A DNA stretch of 64,000 bases. Source: Hyperoodon ampullatus. Its lineage: Eukaryota; Chordata; Mammalia; Artiodactyla; Ziphiidae. Under the pieces are notes generated by a model that made no database searches, was not told the origin of the DNA, and worked only from the letters and a program-made list of their open reading frames with translations. The stretch spans positions 176,352,428 through 176,416,427 of the forward strand of contig OX457056.1 of assembly GCA_949752795.1 (NCBI GenBank), in the 5' to 3' direction. Shown here one piece after another: positions 1 through 11,454 of the stretch. Within the stretch, counting starts at the first letter, position 1, and each line of letters starts with the position of its first letter. The position numbers were made by a program, and so were the translations under genes.

Positions 1-779
1 GCTCCTAGTAGCGATTCAGAAAACATATTAGATTTCTGGTTAAATACCTTTTTTCTGAGATTAACTTATTTTTCAAAGATATGTCAAATGATCTTAAAAG
101 AAATAGGTCACCATCCTCTTTCCTGGGTTCGTGAAGAATGGTGTTTCAAATCAGTGGTCCCTAATCACACTGGCCACTAGAGATTTTAATAAATGGGAAA
201 AAGATTTTTTTTCTAAAAAATGATGTCAGAAAGAACACTGAGAGATGAAATTTAATGTATAACTTCAGATCCAAACAATGCTGACTGGCCTGGCTTCAAA
301 AATACAATAGTTTTTAAGGAGTACTAGACCCACGGAAATTCTATTCGGTTATCAAAATTAGTGCTGATCTCGCCAATATTGAAGAGAGGGGCTTTTCCTC
401 CATCGTTCCTTCTATTGTTTCCTGGATCTTCAGGCTGGGAGAAAGAGGGAAACAGTTTTCATGCCATCCCCCCTTTTAACCCCCTGCAGTCTCACGCTTA
501 TCAATATTAAACGTAAAGGGAATGGAAAATAGAAATGAGGCCCAATGTCTGGGATTTCTTACTTAGGCTTCCTGTCTAAAGTCCTTTAGATAATATGTCT
601 ACAGAGCACTATAGAGATTTAGTCTGTAAGGTGTTTTTCATATACGTTTTATCTCAAGTTTACATTCTATTCCTACAGCCACTTACTGCTTCCCTGGTTT
701 CCCCTCAGGTCCCACCTCCACCCCAAGGGAAGTTAATTCTGTCTCTGTGATCCCCTTTCCTATTTGCTGAACGAATAGG
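1..779. other. Intergenic, no feature seen
   Basis: Mixed AT-rich sequence without a recognisable repeat family or plausible coding frame. Confidence 0.6.
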
Positions 780-950
780 TTTATTCCTTACAACAATCCT
801 GGAAGAACTGAGACTCTTTAAACCCATTTCAAAGATGTGGAAATAGGCACAGATATGCCAAATAACTTGCCAAGATCACCCAGTGGCAAAGTACTGGGAA
901 GTGAACCCAAACTTTGTGACCACACCCCTCACCTACCTCTCACATCCAGA
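780..950 (-). mobile_element. MIR SINE fragment
   Basis: Reverse MIR skeleton: AATAACTTGCCAAGATCACC followed by AAGTGAACCCAAAC. Confidence 0.65.
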
Positions 951-1084
951 TCTAACTGAGCCCATCAGAGCACTGCTCTTATGACCATATCACACATCCC
1001 TCCAAGAGCAGAGTCAGTGGTTCCACCCTCTAACTGCCCACATTCGTGGTGTGTGTACATCTGTGAGACGTGTTCATTTAAAAA

Positions 1085-1245
1085 TTGATTGCACGTTCAC
1101 GAGCTCATCCACTCTTCATGAGGACCCTGTCAGGAAGCTATTATTATTTTTGTTTTAGAGGTGAGGAAGCAGAGGCTCAGGGAAAGGCTCTGATCCCCAT
1201 CCTACCCAGCTAGTAAGTGGAGAGCTAGGTCTTGAACCAAAGATT
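1085..1245 (-). mobile_element. MIR SINE fragment
   Basis: TAGAGGTGAGGAAGCAGAGG and AGCTAGTAAGTGGAGAGCTA are the reverse MIR core and B-box side. Confidence 0.7.
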
Positions 1246-2364
1246 TCTGGTTCATGATTTCTCTTTCCTTAAAAAATAGTCTTTCCCATCTCCAAACACA
1301 CAGGAAAATGGGTATATGGATCCACTGAGCAGGCTCAGGACCTACAGAGACATCCAGGGAAGGAGAGGCAGGAACAGGTGGAAAGTATCTCCTCTGAGCA
1401 ACAAACAGGGGAACATTTGTATACAGAAGTCTGGCCTCCAGCCACAAACATTTGGCTGCCCTCAAATCTCCAGCTCTTTCTTATTCCAAACAGGGAAGGC
1501 CCAAGGAGGGCCACCTGGATAGGCTTCTGATGAAACACCTTCCTCTCTGCCCAGCTTGTCCTTCTCCCAGGGCAGCCCTGCCATCCTGAAAAACTTCTTC
1601 CTTGGGAGATTCGCTCACCAGGTACTAGCACAGTAACGTAGAGGTTTGTTTGCTAGTTCCCAAAAACATAAAATCAAGCCACCCCTTCTACCCCCACTGG
1701 GGCCCTGAAAAGATGGAGACAACCCCTTGGGAAGCCGAGGGAACCACAAGCTCATTGAGAAAAGATCATCCCAGCTACCTTGCTAACTCTTTGCTCTGCA
1801 GTATTCAGAGATATGAAGATGGAAACCGCGTTTCATTTCCAAATCCCCTGTGCTTGGTTCTCTGAAGACAAACCAAACTTCTGCACGCATTCCTCTGTCA
1901 TACTGCCAAGTCACGATTTGTCACACTGAAATGTGTGATTTGTTAAATTGATATCTTTCCATTAACAAGAAAATACATCTTTATTCGTAAACACTTTTCC
2001 CCCTAAGAAATGTTTTGCATTCATTTCATAGTGGAAATTGGTTAATGGTCCAGATGATGCTGAGGTGTTTTCCTTGTTTATAAATGAGTTGCATTAACAC
2101 TCTCATACCACTAGGGTGTCATTTAGTGAACGGTTGCTCCACTCTGCAGATGCAAGAGGCCAAAGTGTGGTGGATGAGGATAAAAAATGGTCGTTTTGGC
2201 AAAAACTGCAGATGGGAAGCAGATGTACAGAGGAAGAAGATTTCATTCAGTCTTTTTTCTTTATTAAAATAAAGTCTGCTAATCTGTCTTATTTTAAAAA
2301 GCCCTCTGAATACAAACTTGTGTTAATTCCAGGCACAGTGGAAACCAAAATCATCCCTGCCTTC
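1246..2364. other. Intergenic, no feature seen
   Basis: Only short chance frames are present on both strands; I recognise no transposon. Confidence 0.6.
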
Positions 2365-2380
2365 AAGAAGTTTACAGTCT

Positions 2381-2696
2381 TGGGACTTCCCTGGTGGCAC
2401 AGTGGTTAGGAATCCACCTGACAATTCAGGGGACACGGGTTTGAACCCTGGCCCAGGAAGATCCCACATGCCGTGGAGCAACTAAGCCCATGCGCAACAA
2501 CTACTGAGCCTGCGTGCCACAACTACTGAAGCCCACGTGCCTGGAGCCCGTGCTGCACAACGAGAGGAGCCACTGCAGTGAGAGGCCTGTGCACCGCAAT
2601 GAAGAGTGGCCCCCGCTCGCCGCAACTAGAGAAAGCTCGCGTGCAGCAGCAAAGATCCAACACAGCCAACAATAAATAAATTTATTTTTTTTAAAA
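2381..2696 (+). mobile_element. CHR SINE, long type, with TSD
   Basis: A tRNA-derived head (TGGGACTTCCCTGGTGGCAC) is followed by the long CHR body with the ACAACTACTGAGCC and CGCCGCAACTAGAGAAAGC blocks and an AATAAATAAA tail. The 16-bp TSD AAGAAGTTTACAGTCT occurs at 2365-2380 and 2697-2712 with no mismatch. Several substitutions inside suggest it is older than the short-type copies. Confidence 0.93.
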
Positions 2697-3059
2697 AAGA
2701 AGTTTACAGTCTCAACACATGTTGTTTGGTCTACCAATTGCTTTAGTTGCCGATTTTCTTTATAGTTGTTTAAAAATTTACATCTGCTCATCAAAATTGT
2801 AATTACCCTGGGGAGAGATTAAAATTAAGAAGTAGTGAGACAAGGAAAAGTTGAGAGGGCAAGAAAGAGACAGGGAGATCCCGTGGAAAGTGCAGAAAGA
2901 AAAGGGCAGGAAGAAGGATGCACAGGTTCATGCAAAACCCAACTACGGCAGAAAATGAACCTAAAAATAACTATGACAATAGTAATAACAAATGTGTAAC
3001 GAATGCTGACAGTATGTCAGGCATGATGTTAAACGTAGGGCAGCCTTACTTGGGGCTGC

Positions 3060-3160
3060 CCTGACCAAAGGGAAGTGCATTAAAGTGCAAGCTGTTTATT
3101 TGGGAGGAGATCCTAGGAAGCATAGGTAGGGAAGTAGGAGAAGTGAGAAAAGAAGAAAGG
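3060..3160. repeat. Old repeat fragment shared with the 19.6-kb region
   Basis: AAGCTGTTTATTTGGGAGGA and following purine-rich sequence are loosely similar to 19605-19690 (TATTTTATTTGGGAGATGAG). Both look like remnants of one old LTR-like family that I cannot name. Confidence 0.35.
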
Positions 3161-4069
3161 ATTAAAGCGGCCAACTATGGGCAACCAGAGCTTAACGACA
3201 CGTGGGAACCTCTGGGGGGCAGTGGAGGAGGCACCCTTCAGAGTTACCCCACTCGAGGGCTGAGGGTGCTGGGATACGGATCCGTCAACTCCTTGGCTGA
3301 CGGCTGCTCCCAGGTGTCGTTAACTCCCCAGCACGTCCAACCTGCGGCAAACGTGGGCAAAGTGGGCGCTGGTAGCCAGAGCAAGTCCTCAGGCAAAGGG
3401 ATGCAGAGAACGCTGTTCGAACCTGCGGCCACATACTTGGAAATGGTAAGGGCTGTGGGGCTATGTGTGAGGCACCAAGAGCATCTGCACCCCAAACATT
3501 GACTCATTTCATTTTACAAAAACCTTTTGAAGTGGGAACATTTCCACTGTTTCCTGAGAGAACATAGTCTAGGAGAGTAAGAAGGGGCATCTGTTGTTTT
3601 TACCCAGTTAACTAACATCAGTTCCCTCTTCTGGTAACAGCCCCCTGCTTTTCCTTTGAGGAACATTCCCTCCTCTGTCTCATTTATCTGACCTAAGCCC
3701 CTCACTCCAGGGATGCGCAGGTGACCCAAGCTGACCTGATAAGAGCACTACCTCAGAGTTTCACTGGACCTATAAGGCTATAGGAGCTGTAGAGGTGTGT
3801 TCTTTCTGTTGGGAGAGCAAAGCTGGGAGGATATAAGCCTGGAGCTCTTCCAGGCCCTGTTACACCCACAAGAATGAACCCAACTGCTTAAGAATGAAGC
3901 CAGCTCAGGGGAAAGCCAGCACTGAAAGGAAGCACCACAGATTCGTGACTTACATCCTTTGAGAGACTGGATCCAGCCCAACCTGAAGCCAGCCACCGCC
4001 CTGGACTTTCCAAGTATGTAAGCCAATAAACTCTTCTTTAATTATACACCAGTTGGGGCTAAATTCACA
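3161..4069. other. Intergenic, possible old LTR-like sequence
   Basis: The 119-codon frame at 3143-3502 has no recognisable domain. At 3720-4030 the sequence ends GTAAGCCAATAAACTCTTC, reminiscent of an LTR polyadenylation region, but I cannot assign a family. Confidence 0.35.
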
Positions 4070-4145
4070 GAAGCTAAGCAACTTTGCCAAGATCACACCT
4101 CTAATGAATGTGGAGGTAATATTCAAACCCAAGTAACCCTAATTC
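4070..4145 (-). mobile_element. MIR SINE fragment
   Basis: Short reverse piece with AACTTTGCCAAGATCACACC and ATTCAAACCCAAGTAACCC. Confidence 0.5.
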
Positions 4146-4499
4146 ATTTTGGTGCTATGGCTCATGTTCTTAGCTCATGCTCTACAGTGGCAAGTAGTGT
4201 CTACCACAGGACAGAGCTCAGAGCCACAGCACCCTCCTCATTGTCTGGCCCTCACTTGGAACCTCTTTCCTTCCAGAAGCAGCTGCCAATTTGTTTAAGA
4301 GGATGATGGATCAAGGTGTATCTTGGCTGTATTTGAATTGTTTGTTCCATCAAATCATTAAAAGCGCAACCATATGTTAATGATGGTCACTTAAGAAAGG
4401 CTGGAGCGGAAGTGACAAAGCTTAAAACGAAAACAGAGAGTTAAGACCTTCAGTTTTTTGATGAGCCAATCAGGAGCTACTTATGGACAATTACAGTTT

Positions 4500-5115
4500 T
4501 AGTCAGGACTCTTGGTTGTAAGTGACAAAAACCCCACTTCACTGGCTGAAGCAAAAAACAAACAAATGAAAACTTTATTGACTAACCTAACTGAAAAGAC
4601 CAAGAGTAGGGCTGTCTTTGGGAAAGGCTGGATCTCTGCAAGTCTCAACCTACATCAACAACACAGTTTCTTGGTTTTACTTGCCTTTGGGTTGACCTCA
4701 TTCTCAAGCCTGCACAAGAGCCTCCAGCAGCGCCTGGCTCACCTCTTCCTTTTTATCAGTAGTCCCAACAGAAAGAGAGTAGACAGATGCCCCTCTCTCT
4801 CAACAGTCCCAGCAAAAAACCCTGAGATTTCAAATCATTGGCTCTGATTGGGTCACGTGCCCATCTTTGCGCTAATTATGGTAGTCAGTGGGATACAATG
4901 CTCTGACTGACCGGACTTGAGTCACATGCCCATCCTTGGCTCTCTTGGTAGAGTCAGCCCATAAAAGCATGTGAACTGAGACTGGAGAAGATGGGGTCCC
5001 CCAGAGGAAAGCTGGGGCACAAACTAGTAGTCTCCTCTTTCTAGAAGAATGATGATTGGCTGTCAAGCAGACAAATATGGCAATCATCCACAGCAGCACT
5101 GTGGTTGACATTAGA
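4500..5115. mobile_element. Ancient interspersed repeat, family not named
   Basis: Begins GTTGTAAGTGACAAAAACCC, with later blocks GCTCTGATTGGGTCACGTG and GACTTGAGTCACATGCCCAT. These two related blocks are typical of an old mammalian repeat of this layout. The short reading frames here are chance frames in the repeat. Confidence 0.45.
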
Positions 5116-5929
5116 GAAGACTCATGACCTTGTCTTGGTCTTTAAGGAGCTCATACTATGCTCAGAAAAAAGGAACATTACATGTAGAACAACAAAGAAA
5201 AGATGTAATAATAAATGAAGTGAATTGCAGGTTCTTATTTGCAGGCAACAGAATACATGTCAATGCTTTAAGCAGACAATCTGAGGAAATTCATATCATT
5301 CCTGGGACGGCCAGACAATTGGGTTTGGACGCTACAAATAGGAACAAAGCAGACAGAAAAAGAAGTGATATGACAGTAGGGACTGGACATCAGAAAACTC
5401 TACCACCCACTGTCCCAGAAGAACAAAAAGTCTTTGCCACCTCATTGGCCGGAACACCTGATCTCCTGCACTTAGCAGCCACCAAACATTGCTCACTTCT
5501 GCCTGTCAGTCCAGAGCAGGTGTGTGCACCTGGGGGCATCTTACGTACAAAGGAGTCTGGGAAATGTAGTTTTCCACTGTGTGGCCTCCAAGTACCAAAA
5601 GGTTAATTAGGAGGTGTTGCAATGGATACTGAGTTAATTTACAATACCTGCCATAGAGCAGATGACAGGAGTTCAGACCGAGAGTAGATGATAAAGGCTG
5701 GACTCAGATCATCTGTCACACTGTTTTGTCTGACTTGGCTCTGACATTTGCTAAAAAATCAGAGGATCTTGATGCCAGGGGATAAGATGCCCATAGAAGC
5801 CTGTACTCTTCAGACCACTCCTGGACCATACCTGCAAGTCCTGGGTGCCATCTGAAGACATTGTGTCTGTCTCTGGGAGGCAATTAGGAAGAACTCTTGA
5901 CCACGATGTATGAAGAACAACCTGGACAT
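5116..5929. other. Intergenic, no gene seen
   Basis: A 160-codon frame (5124-5606) begins inside old repeat-like sequence and shows no recognisable domain. Treated as chance. Confidence 0.5.
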
Positions 5930-6177
5930 CTCCCTCCCCTTCGACACCTATATCTACTGTTTCCTCCCCTTAAACCTTCCACTTTTCTCCAATTCCTCCC
6001 CATCACTCTAGGCCAGGCCACTTTTCTCTTTCACCAGGACCTTACAGTAAACTCCTTTCCCTTCCTTTTGTCTCCATTCTTGTTCTCTACCTACCATGCA
6101 AACAGAATAAGCTTTCAAAGCACAAGTCTAATCATGGCCTCCCTTCAGTGGCTTCCACTGCTCTTTGGATCGAACAT

Positions 6178-6428
6178 ATACCCGTAACATATACCCACTA
6201 TTACATATAAAATAGCTAAGCAACAGGGACCTGCTCTATAGCACAGGGGGCTATACTCAATATCTTGCAATAACCTATAATGGAAAAGAATCTGAAAAGG
6301 AATAAAGTTTAAAAAATATATATGTACATAAAATGGATAACTGAATCACTTTGCTGTATACCTGAAACTAACACAACACTGTAGATTATTCAGTTGTAAA
6401 CACTTTAATTAAAAAAGTAGCAATTACT
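6178..6428 (+). mobile_element. L1 3' UTR fragment
   Basis: Contains AGCAACAGGGACCTGCTCTA, CACAGGGGGCTATACTC and TGTATACCTGAAACTAACAC, typical of artiodactyl/cetacean L1 3' UTRs. It is severely 5'-truncated. Its relative at 58955 lies in the opposite orientation. Confidence 0.8.
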
Positions 6429-6553
6429 ATTGTTTAAAAAAGCCCCAATCCTTACACGGGCCCCTTCCAATTCCTTCAGTCTAACTGTCCTCACCCTCTC
6501 CAAGTCTGGCATGATTTTCTATGATCCCGTGTGGCTTAAGAAGCCACAGGAGC

Positions 6554-6779
6554 GGGCTTCCCTGGTGGCGCAGTGGTTGAGAGTCCGCCTGCCGATGCAG
6601 GGGACACGGGTTCGTGCCCCGGGTCCGGGAAGATCCCACATGCCACGGAGCGGCTGGGCCCGTGAGTCATGGCTGCTCAGCATGCGCGTCCGGAGCCTGT
6701 GCTCCACAATGGGAGAGGCCACAATGGTGAGAGGCCCGCGTACGACACACACACACACACACACAAAACAAAACAGAAA
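6554..6779 (+). mobile_element. CHR SINE, short type, with (CA)n tail and TSD
   Basis: Short CHR body with the GCGGAGCGGCTGGGCCCGTG block. The usual CCGCAAAA end has become an (AC)n run at 6745-6765 followed by AAAACAAAACAGAAA. A perfect 16-bp TSD, AAGAAGCCACAGGAGC, lies at 6538-6553 and 6780-6795. It is inserted into an L2 fragment. Confidence 0.94.
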
Positions 6780-7209
6780 AAGAAGCCACAGGAGCCCTGA
6801 CGATCGGATGGGTTCCTCCCACATACCCACCCGGTCTCACCTCAAGTCCCTTTCTCCTCTGCTCCTCCTCACGTCTCCCAGCCACACGCAACCTCAGTGC
6901 TGCCAACACTGATGCCCAGAGACATCAGATTCTCCACATGGGTGTAGCTTTGCCCCTATGGCTCCGTCTGCCTGCAATGCCTTTCCCACCTTTCTGCCTG
7001 GCAGAGACCTCAACAGCGAACTTGGGAGTCACCTTTTTGGGGAAAGCCCTTTGTAAGGGTCCCAGAGGAAACGACGTGTGTCTCTCTTAGCCCTGCTCCC
7101 ACCATTCCTATGGTCCACTGCCCACAGGCCGGTCTTTTTCACGTGGATTTTCCCACCTAGCCCAGGACCAACTCAATAAAAGTTGACCAAACAAGACCAA
7201 ATAAACTTT

Positions 7210-7450
7210 TTTTGGCTGCATCGGGTCTTCGTCGCTGCACGGAGGCTTTCTCTAGTTGCGGTGGCTTCTCTTGTTGAGGAGCACGGGCTCTAGGCACACA
7301 GGCTTCAGTAGTTGCGGCACATGGGCTCAGTAGTTGTGGCGCACGGGCTTAGTTGCTCCATGGCATGTGGGATCTTCCTGGACCAGGGCTCGAACCCGTG
7401 TCCCCTGCATTAGCAGGTGGATTCTTAACCACTGCGCCACCAGGGAAGCC
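7210..7450 (-). mobile_element. CHR SINE, long type, reverse orientation
   Basis: Reverse complement of the long CHR consensus: poly-T/GGCTGCATCGGGTCTTCG at the left, CACTGCGCCACCAGGGAAGC at the right. The TSD is approximate: CCAAATAAACTT (7198-7209) against CCAAATCAACTT (7451-7462). Confidence 0.9.
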
Positions 7451-7462
7451 CCAAATCAACTT

Positions 7463-8654
7463 AAAAAAAAAAAAAAAAAGTCATCCCACTACACAGAAAG
7501 CAGTAATAAAGAAAATGTGCTTTACTACCACCTTGAGACTTCAATTAATGTGCTTTTCTCCTCGTGAATCCTTGCTTCCAAACAAACAGAACCTGACAGC
7601 CCGAATTAAATCATTTATCTTTCTAGGTCTCTGCCTTGGCTCTAACACTAGTGAAGAAGCCTGATATCTCATAAGAAACTGGCAGAAGCAAAAGCTGCAG
7701 CCCTGTACCCTTGACTTCATCTGGTTTTATAACCCATACATACACACGTGCAAGAGAAATGTTCATCTCCAACTCTTCTTTTACCTAGGCGGAATTAAAC
7801 GCCAAATTACCAGACTTGATCATTACCAGACTTGTTTCCTCCCATAAACCCTAAAGGGGGGGGGGGGGGGTGTGCGTGTGTGCACGCGTGTGTGCGCGCA
7901 TGTGCACGTGCGAGCACCTGCTCACGTGCACGACGACAGACCACTTTATCCGACTCCATCCATGAATTACACAGTGCAAACAGCCTTGGCAGTGAAGAAC
8001 ACAAGCAGAAACGGAGAAAACTTCTGCTAAATGTTATGTTCCAGTTCCTTCGTATACATTGTAATGGCTTTTGACTTAGAGTGACCTATGGGTTTCCAAT
8101 CATGGGCCAGTGAGGAAAGAAAAGACCATTTCCACTCTGCCCTGTATAATTAAATACCTAGATGAAGTTTTTTTCCCGTTCTGCTTTTAGAGCCAAACAA
8201 TGCTGGTTTGCATTCCATCATCATATATAAACACCCACAGGCCAGGATAATTTACCTTTGCTGTTCTAGCACTAGCCCCTTAAATCAGGGCACCCTGAAC
8301 TGCATTTAAGCATATCAGAAGGGCCTCTAGTTACGAAGCCTGCAGTATTTATCTTTTTTTTAATAACAAAAATATCCTCTTTACAGTCTCCTATTTGGAA
8401 AGAGATAACATGGATACAGGCACTCCGTAGATAATCCTCAAATCAGGTCTATGGATTCAGACATCTTTTTTTTTCTTCAAACCTTTGTCTTAGAGCTTCT
8501 AAGTAGTCACTAAAGTGGTTTGGAGGTCGCTTCTACCAGCTTCCCCTGCTGAGATCTGGAGAGTGAGATCCCAGCAAGGAGGAACGGTCAGGGGGGCAGG
8601 CAGGCTGTGGGGGAGGCCTGAGGGACATGGCACAGCATGGCGGGTCGACCAAGG
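7463..8654. other. Intergenic, microsatellite only
   Basis: Apart from the Z-DNA-prone tract at 7858-7932, I see nothing identifiable. Confidence 0.6.
7858..7932. repeat. G-run plus alternating purine-pyrimidine tract
   Basis: A run of 13 G (about 7858-7870) is followed by roughly 45 nt of almost strictly alternating purine-pyrimidine (TGTGCGTGTGTGCACGCGTG and similar). The tract is CG- and CA-rich and is a candidate Z-DNA former. Confidence 0.9.
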
Positions 8655-8835
8655 TTTCTCAGACTTAACTAGGTACGTGAACCACCCAGGGACTTTGTCA
8701 CAGTGTGGATTCTGGTAGGGCTAACTGGGGCCTGAGATTCTGCATTTTTCTAGCAAGCTCCTGAGCGATGCTGATGCTGCTGGCCCAGGACCCACAAGTC
8801 AAATGATGAGGCTTTTAGACCTCAGGCTCCCAGTC
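8655..8835. mobile_element. hAT-Charlie-like remnant
   Basis: AAGGTTTCTCAGACTTAACT and CTGAGATTCTGCATTTTTCT, GCGATGCTGATGCTGCTGG match the MER20/MER5-like group of old non-autonomous elements. Subfamily uncertain. Confidence 0.6.
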
Positions 8836-8864
8836 AGATAGGCCTGGCTGGGAACCACCTCCTT

Positions 8865-9025
8865 GGTAGCTGGACGCTCTGGGACAAATTACTTGACCTC
8901 TCTGGGCCCTGGATTCCTTATCTGTTTAACAGTGACGATAGCAACCTAACAGACAGGTCTGCCAAGAGGATTAAATTGTGGAATGCATGTGAAGGGCTGA
9001 CTGTAATGCCTGGCATGTCCTTAGT
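8865..9025 (+). mobile_element. MIR SINE fragment
   Basis: Forward MIR: AAATTACTTGACCTCTCTGG and AGAGGATTAAATTGTGGAAT. Confidence 0.7.
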
Positions 9026-9174
9026 GACAGAATGGAGACCAGGGCCCACCTTCCCCACTCCCCGGGAAGTGTGCCTTGCCCGTTTTAGTATTTCATTCTT
9101 TTTAGTATTCAATGACTTTTCTTGATTTTATTGTCTCATTACACAAAGTAATACATGTTCGATTAAAGAAAGAA

Positions 9175-9235
9175 GACAGGAAGGGAGGTAAAGAGGGAGG
9201 GAGGGAGGAAAGAACAGAAGAAAATAAGAAAAGAC
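9175..9235. repeat. Purine-rich GGGA/GGAA low-complexity tract
   Basis: Starts GACAGGAAGGGAGGTAAAGA and continues with GAGGGAGGGAGG, all purine but for a few bases. Confidence 0.8.
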
Positions 9236-9364
9236 CTATCCCTATACCTCCAGTCAGATGTATACACATATTTTAACGAATGGAATTATATTGTCCATCT
9301 CATTTTGCAAGTCTTCATTCTCACTTGTTACATCAGGGTAACAACAGAAACAATAATGGTCATA

Positions 9365-9620
9365 ACAACAGCAAGAGCTCATCTTCATTAGGCTCTTACT
9401 ATGTGCCAAACACCCATCTTGCACACTAAGTGCCTTAATTCATTAATTTTCACAACTCTTTGACATGGACTCTTATCAGCCTCATGTTACAGACAAGGAA
9501 ATCAAGGCACAGAGAGTGTCACTTGCCCAAAGTCACACACTGGTCAATGGGGAATTCAGGCTGGAAACCAGGTAGCCTGGAAGCACAGCCTGGGCCTTTA
9601 ATTCCATACTCTGCACCCTT
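9365..9620 (-). mobile_element. MIR SINE, nearly full length
   Basis: Reverse MIR from TAGGCTCTTACTATGTGCCA to TCACACACTGGTCAATGGGG. One of the best preserved here. Confidence 0.75.
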
Positions 9621-9624
9621 CATG

Positions 9625-10864
9625 GGTTCACCCTAACATGCTGTTTTATTGCCTGATTTTTTTTCCCACTTGCCACATCATGAATATCTGTTCATGTTAT
9701 TTCATATTTTTGCACAACATCATTTTAGGTGGCTGCTAAATGGTAGTATTCCATTGCCCGTTTTACAGATGGGAAAAGCGAGGCCTGGCTGCTTGCTAGA
9801 GGGCAAACAGTAAGAGGAACAACCATGCCCCGCCTGGGGGCCTAGGCTCCGTGCACCTGAGCATGCCCTCTGGACACAGAGATGCTGACTGAGCACGTAC
9901 CATGTGCAGGGAATGTGCTGGCCTCAGTGGAGAATGGAAGACCAACAGGATTCTTACTCTTGTGGCCCTCACTGTCCAGTGAACTGAGCCATGCAATAAA
10001 GTCAGTAATTTTTTATTTGGACAAGATGATGTGAGATAACTACTAGAGAAACAATTCTACCCTGTGATATGGCGAATGGAAGGGCTGGTGATCATTTAGG
10101 AAAACTGAGGAGTTAAGATTTGAAGTGATACCCAAGTGACAAGAGGAGGGAATCACACAGTCATCTAGAGTCAGATTTATTTAAGTCTCTCAACGTAAAA
10201 CCAAAGCTTAATGGTAACCCTAGGAAGGGTACTCAGAAGTATCATGTACCTACAAAATTCTCCTAACATGTAAGAGAGTGCAGAGTGGGAACAGCAAGGC
10301 TAGGGGGCCATCCTGGATCTGTCCTCCATGCAGCCTTAGACAGTCTCAGTCACCCCATCTGCAGAATGGGCTTGGGACACTTACCCGAGGGCAGGGGCGG
10401 GGCTGCTGTGAACATGAAATGGAACAACGTGGGAGACATGGGACACTCTAGTTGCTGTTGACCTTGACACTGAGTGTTTGGTTGACCTGGCTGTTGAAGG
10501 GTCAAATCTGCGCTATTGAGACATCAATATTCATCACAATAGTAGAATAAGGAGATTCCTGAGACCTCACAAGCTATACCTATCTGGGAGCGTGTTGGGC
10601 ATTGCCACGTGTCATGATTAAGATTCAGATAATCCTTCCCACATTGTTTGCTAAGTCTCACCACCAGGGCAGCTTAGGACAATCTGAATAATGACTTTGG
10701 CTTCTCGTTTTATCTGTTTACTCTGGTAAACTGAGGGAGAAGCCTAACCAGGGCCCCCTGAGCACCTTTGACCTCTCTCAACTCTCAGGTGGTGTCATTG
10801 CTGAGGTAGAGGCTCGGAGGGGGGTTGGGGTAGGGATTCTTCCTCACACATCTTTGCTCAGGAC
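9625..10864. other. Intergenic, weak old repeats
   Basis: Contains ancient LINE-like phrases around 9660-9760 and an L2-like piece at 9890-10020. No gene is seen. Confidence 0.5.
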
Positions 10865-11045
10865 AACAAATAACATTAACAGCGGCCACTACCGGGCGGG
10901 CTAAACACTCTACATCCAGCGTCTCACTTGATCCTCTGACCTCTTGTTCTCTCCATTTTACAGATGCGGGGACTGAGGTTCCAAGAGGCTAAGGAGCTTG
11001 GCCAAGGCCACGCAGCCAGCCACGCAGCTAGCACTGTGCCGGGTC
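10865..11045 (-). mobile_element. MIR SINE fragment
   Basis: TCCATTTTACAGATGCGGGG and AGGCCACGCAGCCAG show the reverse MIR core. Confidence 0.65.
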
Positions 11046-11284
11046 CCTTCCACATCCCCAGGCTTGTCCTCACAGCAGGGGCTCAGCCTTCCCTGCACAG
11101 GGACCGCTCCCCTCCATTTTTCCCTGGTTAACTCGGACCTCGTTGGGATCCCAGTGCTGTCACTTCCTCAGTGAAATGCCCGTATCGTGGGCACGCCAAG
11201 CCACCTGTCAGAGCTACAACTGCACGCCGTGCACACGATCATGGGCTTCCTGTACAAAGTCGGGGTTGAGCCCAGCTCAGATGT

Positions 11285-11450
11285 CAGGCATCAGAGCTGG
11301 AGCAAGTGCCACCTCTTACCAGCTGAGCGCCGGGCAAGTTCTCTAGCCGCCCTCCACCTCAGTTTCCTGGGCTGTAACACAAGGAACATAGGAATCACGA
11401 CCTCACAGGGTGGCGGCAACGATGAAATTAACTGATGCTGCTACCGTGCT
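11285..11450 (+). mobile_element. MIR SINE fragment
   Basis: CTCAGTTTCCTGGGCTGTAA and AACGATGAAATTAACTGATG show a forward MIR. It borders the GC-rich patch. Confidence 0.6.
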
Positions 11451-11454
11451 TGGG

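Larger units (their letters stand above)
5930..7195 (+). mobile_element. L2 LINE fragment interrupted by an L1 and a CHR SINE
   Basis: The pieces 5930-6177, 6429-6553 and 6796-7195 read as a continuous, heavily decayed L2 3' region. Phrases match the L2 pattern: AAGCACAAGTCTAATCATGG, CTTCAGTGGCTTCCACTGC and CTGCCTGCAATGCCTTTCCC. It is split by an L1 3' end and by the SINE at 6554. No reading frame survives. Confidence 0.65.

Noticed and set aside
6554..6640. tRNA-like A and B box sequences (GGTTCGTGCC and similar) suggesting tRNA genes
   Set aside because: They are the heads of CHR SINEs. No complete cloverleaf with an anticodon arm and acceptor stem can be drawn, and each is followed by a SINE body and A-tail.
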